Of a DNA stretch of 64,000 bases, positions 38,987 through 47,206 are shown in pieces. The position numbers and the translations under genes were made by a program. Source of the DNA: Endozoicomonas gorgoniicola (lineage in GTDB: Bacteria; Pseudomonadota; Gammaproteobacteria; Pseudomonadales; Endozoicomonadaceae). The number at the start of each line of letters is the position of its first letter. Within the stretch, counting starts at the first letter, position 1. The stretch lies in the NCBI RefSeq assembly GCF_025562715.2, contig NZ_JAPFCC010000001.1, forward strand, positions 1,196,501-1,260,500, written 5' to 3'. The notes under the pieces are model-generated. The model was not told where the DNA came from, did no database searches, and saw only the letters and a program-made list of their open reading frames with translations.

Positions 38987-39988
38987 TTAACTGCCTGTTC
39001 TCAAAGGTTTTTTCCAAAGAAACTGACCACCGTTTTTCTCGATAATGTCCTCAGCCTGTAGCCTTTGAAAAAAACCACGCGCCTGGCGGTCTTTAAGGTT
39101 CATTTCACGAATACACGCCCGCTGGGACAGAACGCCCTTGCCCTGTTCACGACGTGCCAGCATGGCCCGTTTAAACGCCGGGTAGCTGTTATCCATTGCC
39201 GTCACATTACCAGTATCAGCCTGCTGTGTAACAGGCAGGGCAGGTGTCACAGGTTTATCATCCGTTTCGAACACCGGCTGCCTTGTCTCAGGGTCCGGAT
39301 CATTGTCTTTGTCAGTCATCAGCCGACCCAGAACCCCGTCCCTGATAAACGTCACAGTCAGCGCATCCAGCAAGCAGGCCAGCAGCAGGATGACCGCCGC
39401 CTGAACCCACTGAAGCGGCATGGCCAGCAAGGTCGCCAGCAATGACAGTACAGCGGTCAATTCGGGCATATCAGCCTGTTCCAGGTTAGCCAGGTTCGCC
39501 TGAAGGTTGGATAACTGCGCCTGCAAGCGGGTCTGCTCCTGTTGCAACTGGCGGTTCTGTTCCTGTAGCGGGCGGGCATCAGAGCGGATCCGGTCCAGCT
39601 CAATATACCGATCAATCGACCGGCTGTTCTGGGCGATGGTGTCGTTATTCTGGGCCATCGCCTGCAAGGTCTGGTCAATCTGCGCCTGAAGCCCTGCCCG
39701 CTGCTGCTGGTGTGCGCCCAGGCTGGCATCCGCCACCGTCAAAGCCCGGTTCAGGCCACCGGCACTGCCCAGCACAGAAACGCCAATCAGCAGCCATGTA
39801 ATTAAACGCTTACGGTCGTTTATTGTGACTATTTTCCCCAACTCAAGCGCCAGTGCAATACCCATTAAAATGACCCCACTCAATCGGGAATCGGCAACGG
39901 ACGTAAACAGTAAAACCGACAGAACCAGACTTAACCCACTGGTCAATATAAAACCAACGTTCCAGAAAAAATAAGGATTATTACCCAT
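38987..39988 (-). CDS. Membrane protein with coiled coil and C-terminal winged-helix-like domain
   Basis: About 333 aa from ATG 39988 (MGNNPYFFWNVGFILTSG). There are three N-terminal membrane spans (about 5-30, 36-55 and 64-80), a long Gln/Leu coiled coil (LQEQNRQLQQEQTRLQAQLS, about 85-175), another pair of spans (about 180-215), then an acidic cytoplasmic linker and a basic C-terminus resembling a winged helix (KGVLSQRACIREMNLKDRQ). Possible signal-transducing or superinfection-immunity regulator. The ~78-bp repeat lies directly upstream. Confidence 0.65.
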   Translation of the reverse strand: MGNNPYFFWNVGFILTSGLSLVLSVLLFTSVADSRLSGVILMGIALALELGKIVTINDRKRLITWLLIGVSVLGSAGGLNRALTVADASLGAHQQQRAGLQAQIDQTLQAMAQNNDTIAQNSRSIDRYIELDRIRSDARPLQEQNRQLQQEQTRLQAQLSNLQANLANLEQADMPELTAVLSLLATLLAMPLQWVQAAVILLLACLLDALTVTFIRDGVLGRLMTDKDNDPDPETRQPVFETDDKPVTPALPVTQQADTGNVTAMDNSYPAFKRAMLARREQGKGVLSQRACIREMNLKDRQARGFFQRLQAEDIIEKNGGQFLWKKPLRTGS

Positions 39989-40001
39989 AATTCGAAATTT
40001 G

Positions 40002-40079
40002 CTCCCCAAAATTCGCCCTATATTCGCCGCCCTTTTTTGGCTGAAGCCCTTGCGGCACTAGAATATTCGAAAATTCGCT
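40002..40079 (-). repeat. Right copy of the ~78-bp inverted repeat
   Basis: The minus strand from 40079 to 40002 matches 5253-5330 of the + strand: 51 identical bases, then one mismatch, then GCGAATA and GGCGAATTTTGGGG. It lies just upstream of the membrane-protein start at 39988. The stretch 40080-40263 is AT-rich and I see nothing else in it. Confidence 0.85.
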
Positions 40080-40263
40080 AAATTCTCTATAGATAAACGT
40101 GTGTCTGTAAATACTGATTATTAAAAACAGGTTTCTTTATAACCGTTTTAAAAAATAAACAATCAATCAGGTTTTAAAATTTCCTGACCTTCCGGTTATT
40201 TCATTCAGGGTATCAATTACCCATTTATTCCTGTTTCAATAATTGCATGACACAAGACGTTTA

Positions 40264-40458
40264 TTAGCCACCGGCCTTTAACCAGCCACGAACAAATGAA
40301 GTGCCTTTTCCTATCACCCAGTCCGGTACCAGGGCGGTCACAATCTGGTTGTTAATAGTCAGCGTGATATGAAAGCCATTACAGGCGTCGGCCACAATCC
40401 TTGGCCGCACTACACGGACTAACGGCACCAAAACAAAATCAAAGGCAAGCTGGATCAT
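40264..40458 (-). CDS. Small phage protein of unknown function
   Basis: The product is 64 aa: MIQLAFDFVLVPLVRVV ... FHITLTINNQIVTALVPDWVIGK. A beta-rich small protein overlapping the replication-type gene stop by 4 nt (ATGA). No family recognised. Confidence 0.6.
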   Translation of the reverse strand: MIQLAFDFVLVPLVRVVRPRIVADACNGFHITLTINNQIVTALVPDWVIGKGTSFVRGWLKAGG

Positions 40459-41507
40459 GACAGGGCTCCTTCTGAAATTAAAACGGCCAGTTCAATGTCG
40501 CTTTTTGCTAATGGCTTAACACGGATCGGGGTGTTGACCTGATACCAGGCAATAATGCTGTGTCCGTACTTGCAGATAAAGACACGCAGGGCATCCTGAA
40601 GAATCTCACAGCGCAGGCCGTTGGCACGGAACAGGGTCAAAGCGTTTTCCGACCATTCAAGGCCGGTCAGGATTCGGGTCTTAACAAACTGGTAAATAAA
40701 CGGGTGGCAGGCTTTATAGCACTCCTCGTCTTCACAGTGCTGGATGCCTGACTGGGGATCAATGTTTTCCAGTGCATGATTGATGTCTTCATCACTAAAA
40801 AACGGAATCAAGTCATCTTCACGTTCAAACCGGGACTGGCTGCTATCAACATTGTCTGACTGGTTAGTCAATTCAGGTAAGGAAGAGGCGGCAGCCTCTT
40901 GCTTACCACTCTCAGCCTCTTCAATAACCTCTACTTCATTACAGAAATAATCACTGTCATTAATACAGTCTTTATTAAAATTATTTAAAACCATAGTACC
41001 ATTAACACCGTTAAACGAATTCTTTAACGGTGTTTTTAGTACTATAGTTTTATATTCAGTTACAGACTTACTCCCATCTGCTTCTTTACAACTATCTAAC
41101 TGTCCAGATATAGAATTACCTGACTCACCAGTTAAAGAACTGTCGTACAACTCAACAGAATTATTTTCTGTTCCGGTTTCAATTGGCTGGTCAGCCAGAT
41201 TATTAACCAGCATGTTCAGCAACGCCTGATCCAGCCAGAACCAAATCCTGATCCCCAGATTGGTGCGCTCCCTGCGCTCTTTCAACAATCCCATGTTACG
41301 CAGCTGCTGACGCGCTTTTTCCTGCTGGTAACGACTCAGCCAGGTCTCAGCCTGCCATTCTGTCCGGGACTTATAAAACCAGCCCTGTCGCTGGATAACG
41401 AGGTCACTTTTAGTTGACCAGTACAGGCATTGCGCGAGAAACCGGGCCACATTGGGCGACCCGGTCAGGCGTACCTGTTCATTAGTAACAAATACGCCTT
41501 TGCTCAT
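40455..41507 (-). CDS. Winged-helix replication-type protein
   Basis: The product is 350 aa. The N-terminal ~100 residues (ARFLAQCLYWSTKSDLV, then WFYKSRTEWQAETWLSRYQQEKARQQLRNMGLLKERRERT) form a winged helix as in phage and plasmid replication proteins with a DnaD/O-like fold. Residues ~115-220 are Asn/Ser-rich and probably unstructured. The C-terminal part is helical. Its role beside a separate primase operon is uncertain; it may be a replication initiator or a regulator. Confidence 0.68.
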   Translation of the reverse strand: MSKGVFVTNEQVRLTGSPNVARFLAQCLYWSTKSDLVIQRQGWFYKSRTEWQAETWLSRYQQEKARQQLRNMGLLKERRERTNLGIRIWFWLDQALLNMLVNNLADQPIETGTENNSVELYDSSLTGESGNSISGQLDSCKEADGSKSVTEYKTIVLKTPLKNSFNGVNGTMVLNNFNKDCINDSDYFCNEVEVIEEAESGKQEAAASSLPELTNQSDNVDSSQSRFEREDDLIPFFSDEDINHALENIDPQSGIQHCEDEECYKACHPFIYQFVKTRILTGLEWSENALTLFRANGLRCEILQDALRVFICKYGHSIIAWYQVNTPIRVKPLAKSDIELAVLISEGALS

Positions 41508-41809
41508 TTGTCCCCCATAAAATCCAAAGCTTCATCTAAATGTTTTAAATCCTTAAACAGCCAGTTATCCAGCCGGGACTTTGACAAATCATCGAGGGAC
41601 GATACGTCATCCCTGTTCACGTTCAGCCACAATTCATACGCTCCGAATGCCTCCGCATGAAGGCGTTGTACCGTCTGGTAACTATCAAAATAAAACGCCT
41701 CCATCCCTGCCTCTGTCTTGTCTTTCAGCAGGGCCATCAGGGCGACGGTCATCGGGTTTTCCAGCAGGGCATCGTAACGGGTGTGTAAGGTTCGGATGGT
41801 AACGCTCAT
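41504..41809 (-). CDS. Small helical phage protein
   Basis: About 101 aa starting MSVTIRTLHTRYDALLENP. It overlaps the preceding gene at ATGA and the following one by 4 nt. Mainly helical with several acidic residues. No family recognised. Confidence 0.6.
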   Translation of the reverse strand: MSVTIRTLHTRYDALLENPMTVALMALLKDKTEAGMEAFYFDSYQTVQRLHAEAFGAYELWLNVNRDDVSSLDDLSKSRLDNWLFKDLKHLDEALDFMGDK

Positions 41810-41970
41810 TGGGACACTCTCCGGCCGCAAATCAGTGCGCCGATCTGGTCAGCGACCGTGCGGGCTTCCTTGTAGCTATAAGCAGTAATGTGGGTGTAAC
41901 GCAGGACAGAGGTGTTACCCAGGTGTTCGGTAACTTCAGCAAGAATTGCCAGGCGGTAGGTTTTTGGCAT
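41806..41970 (-). CDS. Small phage protein
   Basis: The product is 54 aa: MPKTYRLAILAEVTEHLGNT then SYKEARTVADQIGALIC. AGGA lies 6 nt upstream. It is the first gene of this leftward operon. The promoter is likely in the 42000-42130 region. No family recognised. Confidence 0.62.
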   Translation of the reverse strand: MPKTYRLAILAEVTEHLGNTSVLRYTHITAYSYKEARTVADQIGALICGRRVSQ

Positions 41971-42103
41971 TTTGTATCCTAAGTTTTGAGAATTACCCCG
42001 GAGGGCAATTACCTACTCACTCTGACCCTTAGGATGGTCCCTTGGTTTTTCACGCAATTGCGCTTATTCCCCAATGTCATAGGTAATCGTGTGTAATCTA
42101 TAA

Positions 42104-42128
42104 CAGTATTGATTGAGAAACAATACTG
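42104..42128. promoter_or_regulatory. Dyad upstream of the leftward operon
   Basis: CAGTATTG (42104-42111) and CAATACTG (42121-42128), 8-bp arms with a 9-nt spacer. It lies between attR and the 41970 gene and may be an operator or an accessory site for the integrase. The word CCTAAGTTTTGAGA occurs at about 41978 and again at about 42148. Confidence 0.6.
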
Positions 42129-42209
42129 AAGAAACAATAAACAGCTTCCTAAGTTTTGAGATGCAAACCGTGCTGTTTCGGCTTGTGAAGTGTATACTAC
42201 CATTGCTTA

Positions 42210-42217
42210 GGCATACC
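42210..42217. other. Right prophage junction (att core region)
   Basis: The + strand GGCATACC matches GGAATGCC at 425-432 at positions GG, AT and CC. codA sequence lies to the right and phage sequence to the left. See the left junction. Confidence 0.75.
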
Positions 42218-42748
42218 ACCTACTGCATCACAACCCAGTTGCATCGCCTGCTCCAGCAGCTGTTTGCCATTTGGGAACGAGGGAATGCCTTCCTGCGGGA
42301 ACGCTACCAGCTGAATGTCGATCAGATCGCGCATCTCCTCACGCAGCTCCAGCAACGCATGCAGAGCCGTCAGGCTCGGGTCCGTCGTGTCGACATGGCT
42401 GCGGACGTGCTGAACGCCTTGTCCGATGTACCATTGCAGAGCCCGGCTTGCCCGGGATTTAACATCGTCATGGGTCAGGGTTTTCTTGTGTTCTGACCAG
42501 TTCTGAATACCTTCAAATAAAGTACCGGAACGGTTCCATACCGGCTCACCCGCCGTCAGGCAGGTGTCCAGATGAACATGAGGGTCAACGAACGGCGGTA
42601 GAGCCAGACGGCCATTGGCGTCTATGGAGTCCACAGGCGCAGTACGGTCAGAGCCTGCCGGAGTAATAGACTGAATGAGTCCATTCTCCATGACAATGTC
42701 GTATAAGTCTGCCTGCTGGTGCAGGCGAACGTTTTCAAGGCGCATCAA
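42210..42748 (-). pseudogene. codA: Cytosine deaminase CodA, 5' part
   Basis: MRLENVRLHQQADLYD starts the protein at about 42745; LPPFVDPHVHLDTCLTAGEP carries the HxH metal motif, and HVRSHVDTTDPSLTALHALLEL the next block. The reading frame stops in phage sequence a few codons after DAVGGMP (at 42197). The 3' part is at 1-432. The upstream gap to 43083 holds no clear codB permease gene. Confidence 0.93.
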
Positions 42749-43083
42749 AAATGTCCAGTTTAGAAAGTGTTCGGGTTCGAAAGTGTCCAGTTGCGGGTCA
42801 GGGAGAACTTATGCAACAGAATATGACAGGCAGCAGCTACTTCCGACATTTAAACTCCGTTCATGCTTATTAATAGCTGAAATTTTGAATAATTGTGCCG
42901 GATGTGCATTCTGTCAGAATGGTGGTTCAAAATCATTGTATTTTGGTGGATTTAAGGGCATCTCCCTAACTGACTACGTGGAATGTTTGCATTTCTGTTG
43001 TAAGCCCTCTGTTTTAAAGGCTGTCAATTCTACTATTTGGGCTAGTATCGTTGGTATTATAAATGAGCTAATGATTTTCAGTT
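42749..43083. other. Non-coding gap upstream of codA
   Basis: This 335-bp stretch has no gene I can support. An open frame on the + strand (42675-43097) has no homology-like features and overlaps codA. The sequence is AT-rich and probably holds the codA promoter and that of the next secreted-protein gene. Confidence 0.5.
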
Positions 43084-44157
43084 ATGACTATAAGTAAATG
43101 TCTGAAGTATTGCTTTATCTTTTTCCTGCCACTGTTTGGAATTTTATTATCAAATGACTTGAAGGCAGTGGAACATTGTTTTAACAGAACCTGGTTTAAA
43201 AAGACAGGCAGCTATTATGATGAAAATGGCCGAGAACATGAACAGGCTGAAAGAGCAGGAGTATACGGAAATATTGTAGAGGAGACAGGGGATAGTGATG
43301 AAAGAAGGCGACAGTTTCGTTTGCGTCCTCTTAGTTTGAGTCCTCGCGCGGTCGAAAATACGGACAGTAGTCATGATGATCCTGCTTATATTAACACCCG
43401 GCTTTCTGTGGAGTTAATACCAAGACCTTCGTCTAATGATGAGCATTTGATTCAACAAATTCGGGAAAGAGTCGGAGCGAATGAGACTCAGAGTGACCCG
43501 GTTGCTGTTATATCAGATGTTCTTGACGCCGGTTCCATACCGGCTGATGTGCGGACAGAATTTTTGTCTGTTGTCGCAGGGCGTTACGTGGCTAATATAG
43601 CCGGATTTGGAAACGTAGAGGTAACCAGTGTCGAGGGGGTTTCGTTTTTTGAAGAACTGGTTCAGCTTTTGTTAATCATTAAACGGCTTTCTGGCTTATC
43701 TGCTGAACGGTTTACTCAATTAGTCAATGCCGTCAGTTCTGTCAGAACTAACTGTTTCCTTCCTGAGGCTATGACATTTAATCAGTTTTTCCCTTTGGTG
43801 CGGCTGAATGAGATTCAGAGGGATACTCCACAAACTTTATCTTTTAAAGCCGGACTCCTGCTATTCCGAAGTGTGACAATGGAAACCGGTTCGACAGGTA
43901 GGTTTAGTTTCGATCTTAATTCTGATGGAGGTTTATCGAATACCTTTTTGAGAACCGAAGCTGGAGAAGACACTTATATTGGTCGCTGGGTTTCTGTCGA
44001 TGCGCGTCCCAATTATTTACGGGAAGATTTGATAACCCTGGTGACAGACGCTCAAAGACCATTTGCTGCGGGAGATGAGCCAGTGCCTGACAATCCCCGG
44101 TTGCCCCAAAGACATGAGTTGTTGCATTTTGACTCCGGATATCAATCAGGATATTAA
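43084..44157 (+). CDS. Secreted protein of unknown function
   Basis: The product is 357 aa. MTISKCLKYCFIFFLPLFGI is a signal peptide, cut near residue 29. The mature protein starts with a segment containing DENGREHEQAER, and has two central helical blocks (ISDVLDAGSIPADVRTEF; EELVQLLLIIKRLSGLS). There are four cysteines. No family recognised. It may be a species-specific secreted factor. No strong ribosome site precedes the ATG. Confidence 0.65.
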   Translation: MTISKCLKYCFIFFLPLFGILLSNDLKAVEHCFNRTWFKKTGSYYDENGREHEQAERAGVYGNIVEETGDSDERRRQFRLRPLSLSPRAVENTDSSHDDPAYINTRLSVELIPRPSSNDEHLIQQIRERVGANETQSDPVAVISDVLDAGSIPADVRTEFLSVVAGRYVANIAGFGNVEVTSVEGVSFFEELVQLLLIIKRLSGLSAERFTQLVNAVSSVRTNCFLPEAMTFNQFFPLVRLNEIQRDTPQTLSFKAGLLLFRSVTMETGSTGRFSFDLNSDGGLSNTFLRTEAGEDTYIGRWVSVDARPNYLREDLITLVTDAQRPFAAGDEPVPDNPRLPQRHELLHFDSGYQSGY

Positions 44158-44259
44158 CGGCTATTTTTCGATATCGGGCTGCCCGGGCCAGTGATGTTCC
44201 GTTGTTGGATGATATATGATGACTGCCGTATAAATTTAATCAAACGATATGAGGACGTT

Positions 44260-45168
44260 ATGACCAAGCGAGTTGCCCTGGTTCTGGGTAGTGGTGGTGC
44301 CAGAGGTATTGCCCACGTCGGCGTTATTCGTGAGTTGCTCAGTCGGGGTTATGAAATTTCGGCGGTTTCCGGTGCGTCAATGGGGGCGCTGATTGGCGGT
44401 GTCTGGGCCGCTGGCAAACTGGACGAATACTGTGAATGGGCAGAGAAGCTGGATTATCTCGATATGCTGCGGCTGTTGGATGTTTCCCTGCTTGATCCGG
44501 GGGTTATAAAAGGCGACAAGCTGTTTGAGCGCATCCGGAAAATTGTTGGTGATTGTCGTATAGAACAGCTGCCGGTGCCTTATACGGCAGTAGCCGCCAG
44601 CCTGACGGCCCGCAAGGAAGTCTGGTTTCAGCGTGGCGACCTGATCACAGCGATTCGGGCCTCCTGTGCCATACCTTCATTATTCAAGCCGGTAAAAATG
44701 CACGGTCAGTTGCTGGTGGATGGTGCGGTGTTAAACCCACTGCCTCTTGCGCCAGCGGGCGCAGCTCTGGCTGATCTGGTCATTGCGGTGAATGTCCTGG
44801 GTGAACCTGAACCTGATTTTGACCAGCAGGAAAGCCCTGAAGAGGAAGACTCTCTGTTTACCGGTTTGCTGAACCGCTGGATTCCCAAACAGAAAAATGA
44901 GAAGAAACAACTGGAAAAATCCATGGGATTGCTGGATGTCAGTAACCAGTCCATGGAGCTTATGCAGCAGGCACTGACCCGCTATAAAATGGCCGGTTAT
45001 GTACCGGATATTCTGGTGACGGTTCCTAAAAATATCTGTCAGTTCTATGAGTTTCATCGTTTTACCGAAGTCGTTGCCACGGGGCGGGAAAGAGCCGTCA
45101 GAGCCCTGGATGAGTGGGAGGCGAACAAAGGTATTCAGCTTCTGCTTGAAGCGGAAGCTGAATGTTGA
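44260..45168 (+). CDS. rssA: Patatin-like phospholipase, RssA type
   Basis: The product is 302 aa from ATG 44260; GAGGA lies 5 nt upstream. The patatin motifs are present: LVLGSGGARGIAHVG (oxyanion loop), VSGASMGALIGG (Ser in GxSxG) and LVDGAVLNPLPL (Asp of the dyad). The enzyme hydrolyses acyl esters of phospholipids. The C-terminal ~80 residues are helical. It is followed by a convergent Smr gene 7 bp away. Confidence 0.9.
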   Translation: MTKRVALVLGSGGARGIAHVGVIRELLSRGYEISAVSGASMGALIGGVWAAGKLDEYCEWAEKLDYLDMLRLLDVSLLDPGVIKGDKLFERIRKIVGDCRIEQLPVPYTAVAASLTARKEVWFQRGDLITAIRASCAIPSLFKPVKMHGQLLVDGAVLNPLPLAPAGAALADLVIAVNVLGEPEPDFDQQESPEEEDSLFTGLLNRWIPKQKNEKKQLEKSMGLLDVSNQSMELMQQALTRYKMAGYVPDILVTVPKNICQFYEFHRFTEVVATGRERAVRALDEWEANKGIQLLLEAEAEC

Positions 45169-45175
45169 CGTGTGA

Positions 45176-45736
45176 CTATTTTTTTCTGATAAGCACCAGA
45201 ACGGACCCTGTCCCACCTTCAGAGGGAGGCGCTGAACAGAATGCCAGTACATCGGGAATCTGTCTGAGCCAGTGGTTAACATGGCTTTTCAGTGTGTTCT
45301 GTCGATCAGTGCTGCGATGAGACTTGCCGTGGATGATACGAACGCAGGCGTAGCCCTGAGTTTTACAGAAGTACAGGAACTCTGAGATCAGTTCTCTGGC
45401 TTCTTCAATTTTATAGCCATGGAGATCCAGTTGATAGCGAACAGGAATCATTCCCTGCCGTAGCTGACGCAGACGGGTTTGCTGCAGTCCGGGTCGGGAA
45501 AAGTCGATTCGCTGTTCCGGGTCAACCGGTTCGACCCAGGCTTCTGAGAGGGCTGCACCACCTCCGCTCTCAGTTCTCTGTGCTGCACTGCGGCGGGTAT
45601 TCAGTGTGCTTTGAGGAATGTCAGCAGAAGGTCTGCGCTGCTGGTCGTGGCGTTTTTTGCTCTTAATGGGCTGCACGCCCTGCATCGCTTGTTGGAACAG
45701 GCGATGTGGGTCTTCATCGTTGTCGTGGTCGGACAT
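45176..45736 (-). CDS. Smr-domain protein
   Basis: About 186 aa from ATG 45736 (MSDHDNDEDPHRLFQQAMQG). The C-terminal ~90 residues form the Smr domain: LDLHGYKIEEARELISEFL, then VRIIHGKSHRSTDRQNTLKSHVNHWL and VLVLIRKK. The HGK motif and LDLHG are diagnostic. SmrB-type proteins cleave mRNA at collided ribosomes; the family assignment within Smr is uncertain. An upstream extension to 45913 is encoded by tandem repeats and is unlikely to be translated. Confidence 0.85.
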   Translation of the reverse strand: MSDHDNDEDPHRLFQQAMQGVQPIKSKKRHDQQRRPSADIPQSTLNTRRSAAQRTESGGGAALSEAWVEPVDPEQRIDFSRPGLQQTRLRQLRQGMIPVRYQLDLHGYKIEEARELISEFLYFCKTQGYACVRIIHGKSHRSTDRQNTLKSHVNHWLRQIPDVLAFCSAPPSEGGTGSVLVLIRKK

Positions 45737-45850
45737 GGGAACAAACTGGTTATTAGCGGCTTGGTCTGGTTCTGGGATTGTACCTTGTTCTGTGTCGTTT
45801 TTTATAGGGGTAGGGGGGTATTCGTTGTCCGTCTCCCGCTTTTCGCTGTC

Positions 45851-45977
45851 CGTAGCCCGCAGCCCGTAGCCCGTAGCCCGAAGCCCGAAGCCCATTCTTG
45901 GTTGAGTAGCCAACGGCGAACAATGGAATCCAAACTACGGGTTACGGGTTACGGGTTACGGGTTACGGGTTACGGAA
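45851..45977. repeat. Two heptamer arrays in inverted orientation
   Basis: Positions 45851-45892 hold six copies of CGTAGCC-type heptamers (reverse complement TACGGGC). Positions 45936-45970 hold five TACGGGT copies followed by TACGGAA. The arrays face each other across a 43-bp gap and extend with related AGCG/GGACAGCG words. They lie between divergent smr and prmB. Confidence 0.88.
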
Positions 45978-46091
45978 AGCGGACAGCGGACAGCGCTTTA
46001 TGCTATCTTGGCGCATCTTGCCTTGAGATGGGAGGTTTGGCTTTGCAACGCTATGCAGAGCCCTGGTGTTATCCCTCCCTTAGGAGACTTT

Positions 46092-47114
46092 GTGACTCAA
46101 TCCATAGCCCCCCATAGCGGACACACTGACAGTGGACACACTAGCGGGAACAATAGCGGAAGCAATGGCGGACAGGTCGAAAACCTGTCTTACGATGGCC
46201 TGGCCAGTATCCGGGATTTTATTCGCTGGGCTGCCAGCCGTTTTAATGAAGCCGAACTGTTTTTCGGGCATGGCAGCGACAACGCCCTGGATGAAGCCAT
46301 GCATCTGGTGATGCAGGTGCTGCAGCTGCCCTGGGACCTGCCTGAATCTTATATGGATTGTCGTTTGACGCCGGAAGAGCAGCTCTCTGTGGCAGAACTG
46401 GTCAGGCGCCGCATCCGGGAACGAAAGCCGCTGGCTTATCTGTTGAACCGGGCATGGTTCTGTGGCCAGCCGTATTATGTGGATGAGCGGGTTCTGGTTC
46501 CCCGCTCTCCGATCGCAGAATTGATTAACCATAATTTTCAGCCCTGGCTGGGTGATGTGTCAGTAAGTCGTGTCCTCGATCTGTGTTCCGGCTCTGGCTG
46601 CATAGGCATTGCCATGGCGCACCAGTGGCCGGAGGCGTCGGTGGATTTGCTGGATATTTCCGATGATGCCCTGGATGTGGCGCATATCAATATTGACCAG
46701 CATGAGCTGTGGGGACGGGTGCAAGCTGTCAAGTCGGACCTGTTTAAGACAATAGATGATAGCCCTGAACGCCCACGCTACGAGCTGATTGTCAGCAACC
46801 CGCCCTATGTCGATGCGGAAGATATGGCTGACTTTCCTGAAGAATTTGGTCATGAACCGGAGCTGGGGCTGGCAGCCGGTAATGACGGTCTGGATATGGC
46901 GCGTATTATTCTGGCCAGGGCGGCAGACTTTCTGGCAGAAGAGGGTTTGCTGGTGCTGGAAGTGGGTAACAGTCAGTGGGCGTTGCAGGACGCTTATCCT
47001 GAGGTGCCGTTTGTATGGCCGGAATTTGCCGAAGGTGGTCATGGCGTGCTGGTACTGACGGCAGAGCAGTGTCGTGAATATCAGGGTATTTTTAAAAGTC
47101 GCATGACGGCGTGA
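46092..47114 (+). CDS. prmB: Ribosomal protein L3 glutamine methyltransferase PrmB
   Basis: About 340 aa from GTG 46092, with AGGAG 5 nt upstream. RVLVPRSPIAELI, LDLCSGSGCIGIAMA (AdoMet site) and IVSNPPYVDAEDM (NPPY catalytic) are classic for the HemK/PrmB family. RSPIAELI and the N-terminal extension fit PrmB rather than PrmC. It methylates Gln150 of L3 in E. coli. A short non-conserved N-terminal Gly/Ser/His-rich stretch (about 10-30) is unusual. Confidence 0.9.
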   Translation: MTQSIAPHSGHTDSGHTSGNNSGSNGGQVENLSYDGLASIRDFIRWAASRFNEAELFFGHGSDNALDEAMHLVMQVLQLPWDLPESYMDCRLTPEEQLSVAELVRRRIRERKPLAYLLNRAWFCGQPYYVDERVLVPRSPIAELINHNFQPWLGDVSVSRVLDLCSGSGCIGIAMAHQWPEASVDLLDISDDALDVAHINIDQHELWGRVQAVKSDLFKTIDDSPERPRYELIVSNPPYVDAEDMADFPEEFGHEPELGLAAGNDGLDMARIILARAADFLAEEGLLVLEVGNSQWALQDAYPEVPFVWPEFAEGGHGVLVLTAEQCREYQGIFKSRMTA

Positions 47115-47170
47115 GCCGACAGGCTCCTGGGCGCTTTTATTAAAAATAGGTCTATTAAAAACAAGACAAG

Positions 47171-47192
47171 GGCTGCCTGTTTAGAGGCAGCC
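47171..47192. terminator. Hairpin between prmB and aroC
   Basis: GGCTGCC (47171-47177) and GGCAGCC (47186-47192) with an 8-nt loop, 14 nt before the aroC ATG and close to its ribosome site. No U-run; it may reduce read-through or control translation of aroC. Confidence 0.55.
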
Positions 47193-47206
47193 TGATGGGA
47201 GTTACG

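Larger units (their letters stand above)
433..42209. mobile_element. Temperate siphophage prophage inserted in codA
   Basis: This is a continuous phage genome: serine integrase at one end, RecE/RecT-like recombination genes, CI/Cro-like switch, primase and helicase-like ATPase, HK97-type head genes, and long non-contractile tail genes including tape measure, tube, chaperones, tip J and fibre. It splits codA exactly, with both gene halves in the same frame, so the ends are defined to within about 8 bp. It carries an IS110-family insertion, a cassette array and at least two frameshifted genes, so inducibility is uncertain. Confidence 0.95.

Noticed and set aside
42675..43097. 140-aa + strand ORF upstream of the secreted protein
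   Set aside because: It overlaps codA antisense, has mixed low-quality composition and no ribosome site; treated as a chance frame in non-coding DNA.
45737..45913. N-terminal extension of the Smr protein
   Set aside because: Encoded by tandem repeats and lacking a ribosome site; the family start is at 45736.
45851..45977. Tandem heptamer arrays as a CRISPR array
   Set aside because: Units are 7 bp with no spacers and no cas genes nearby.
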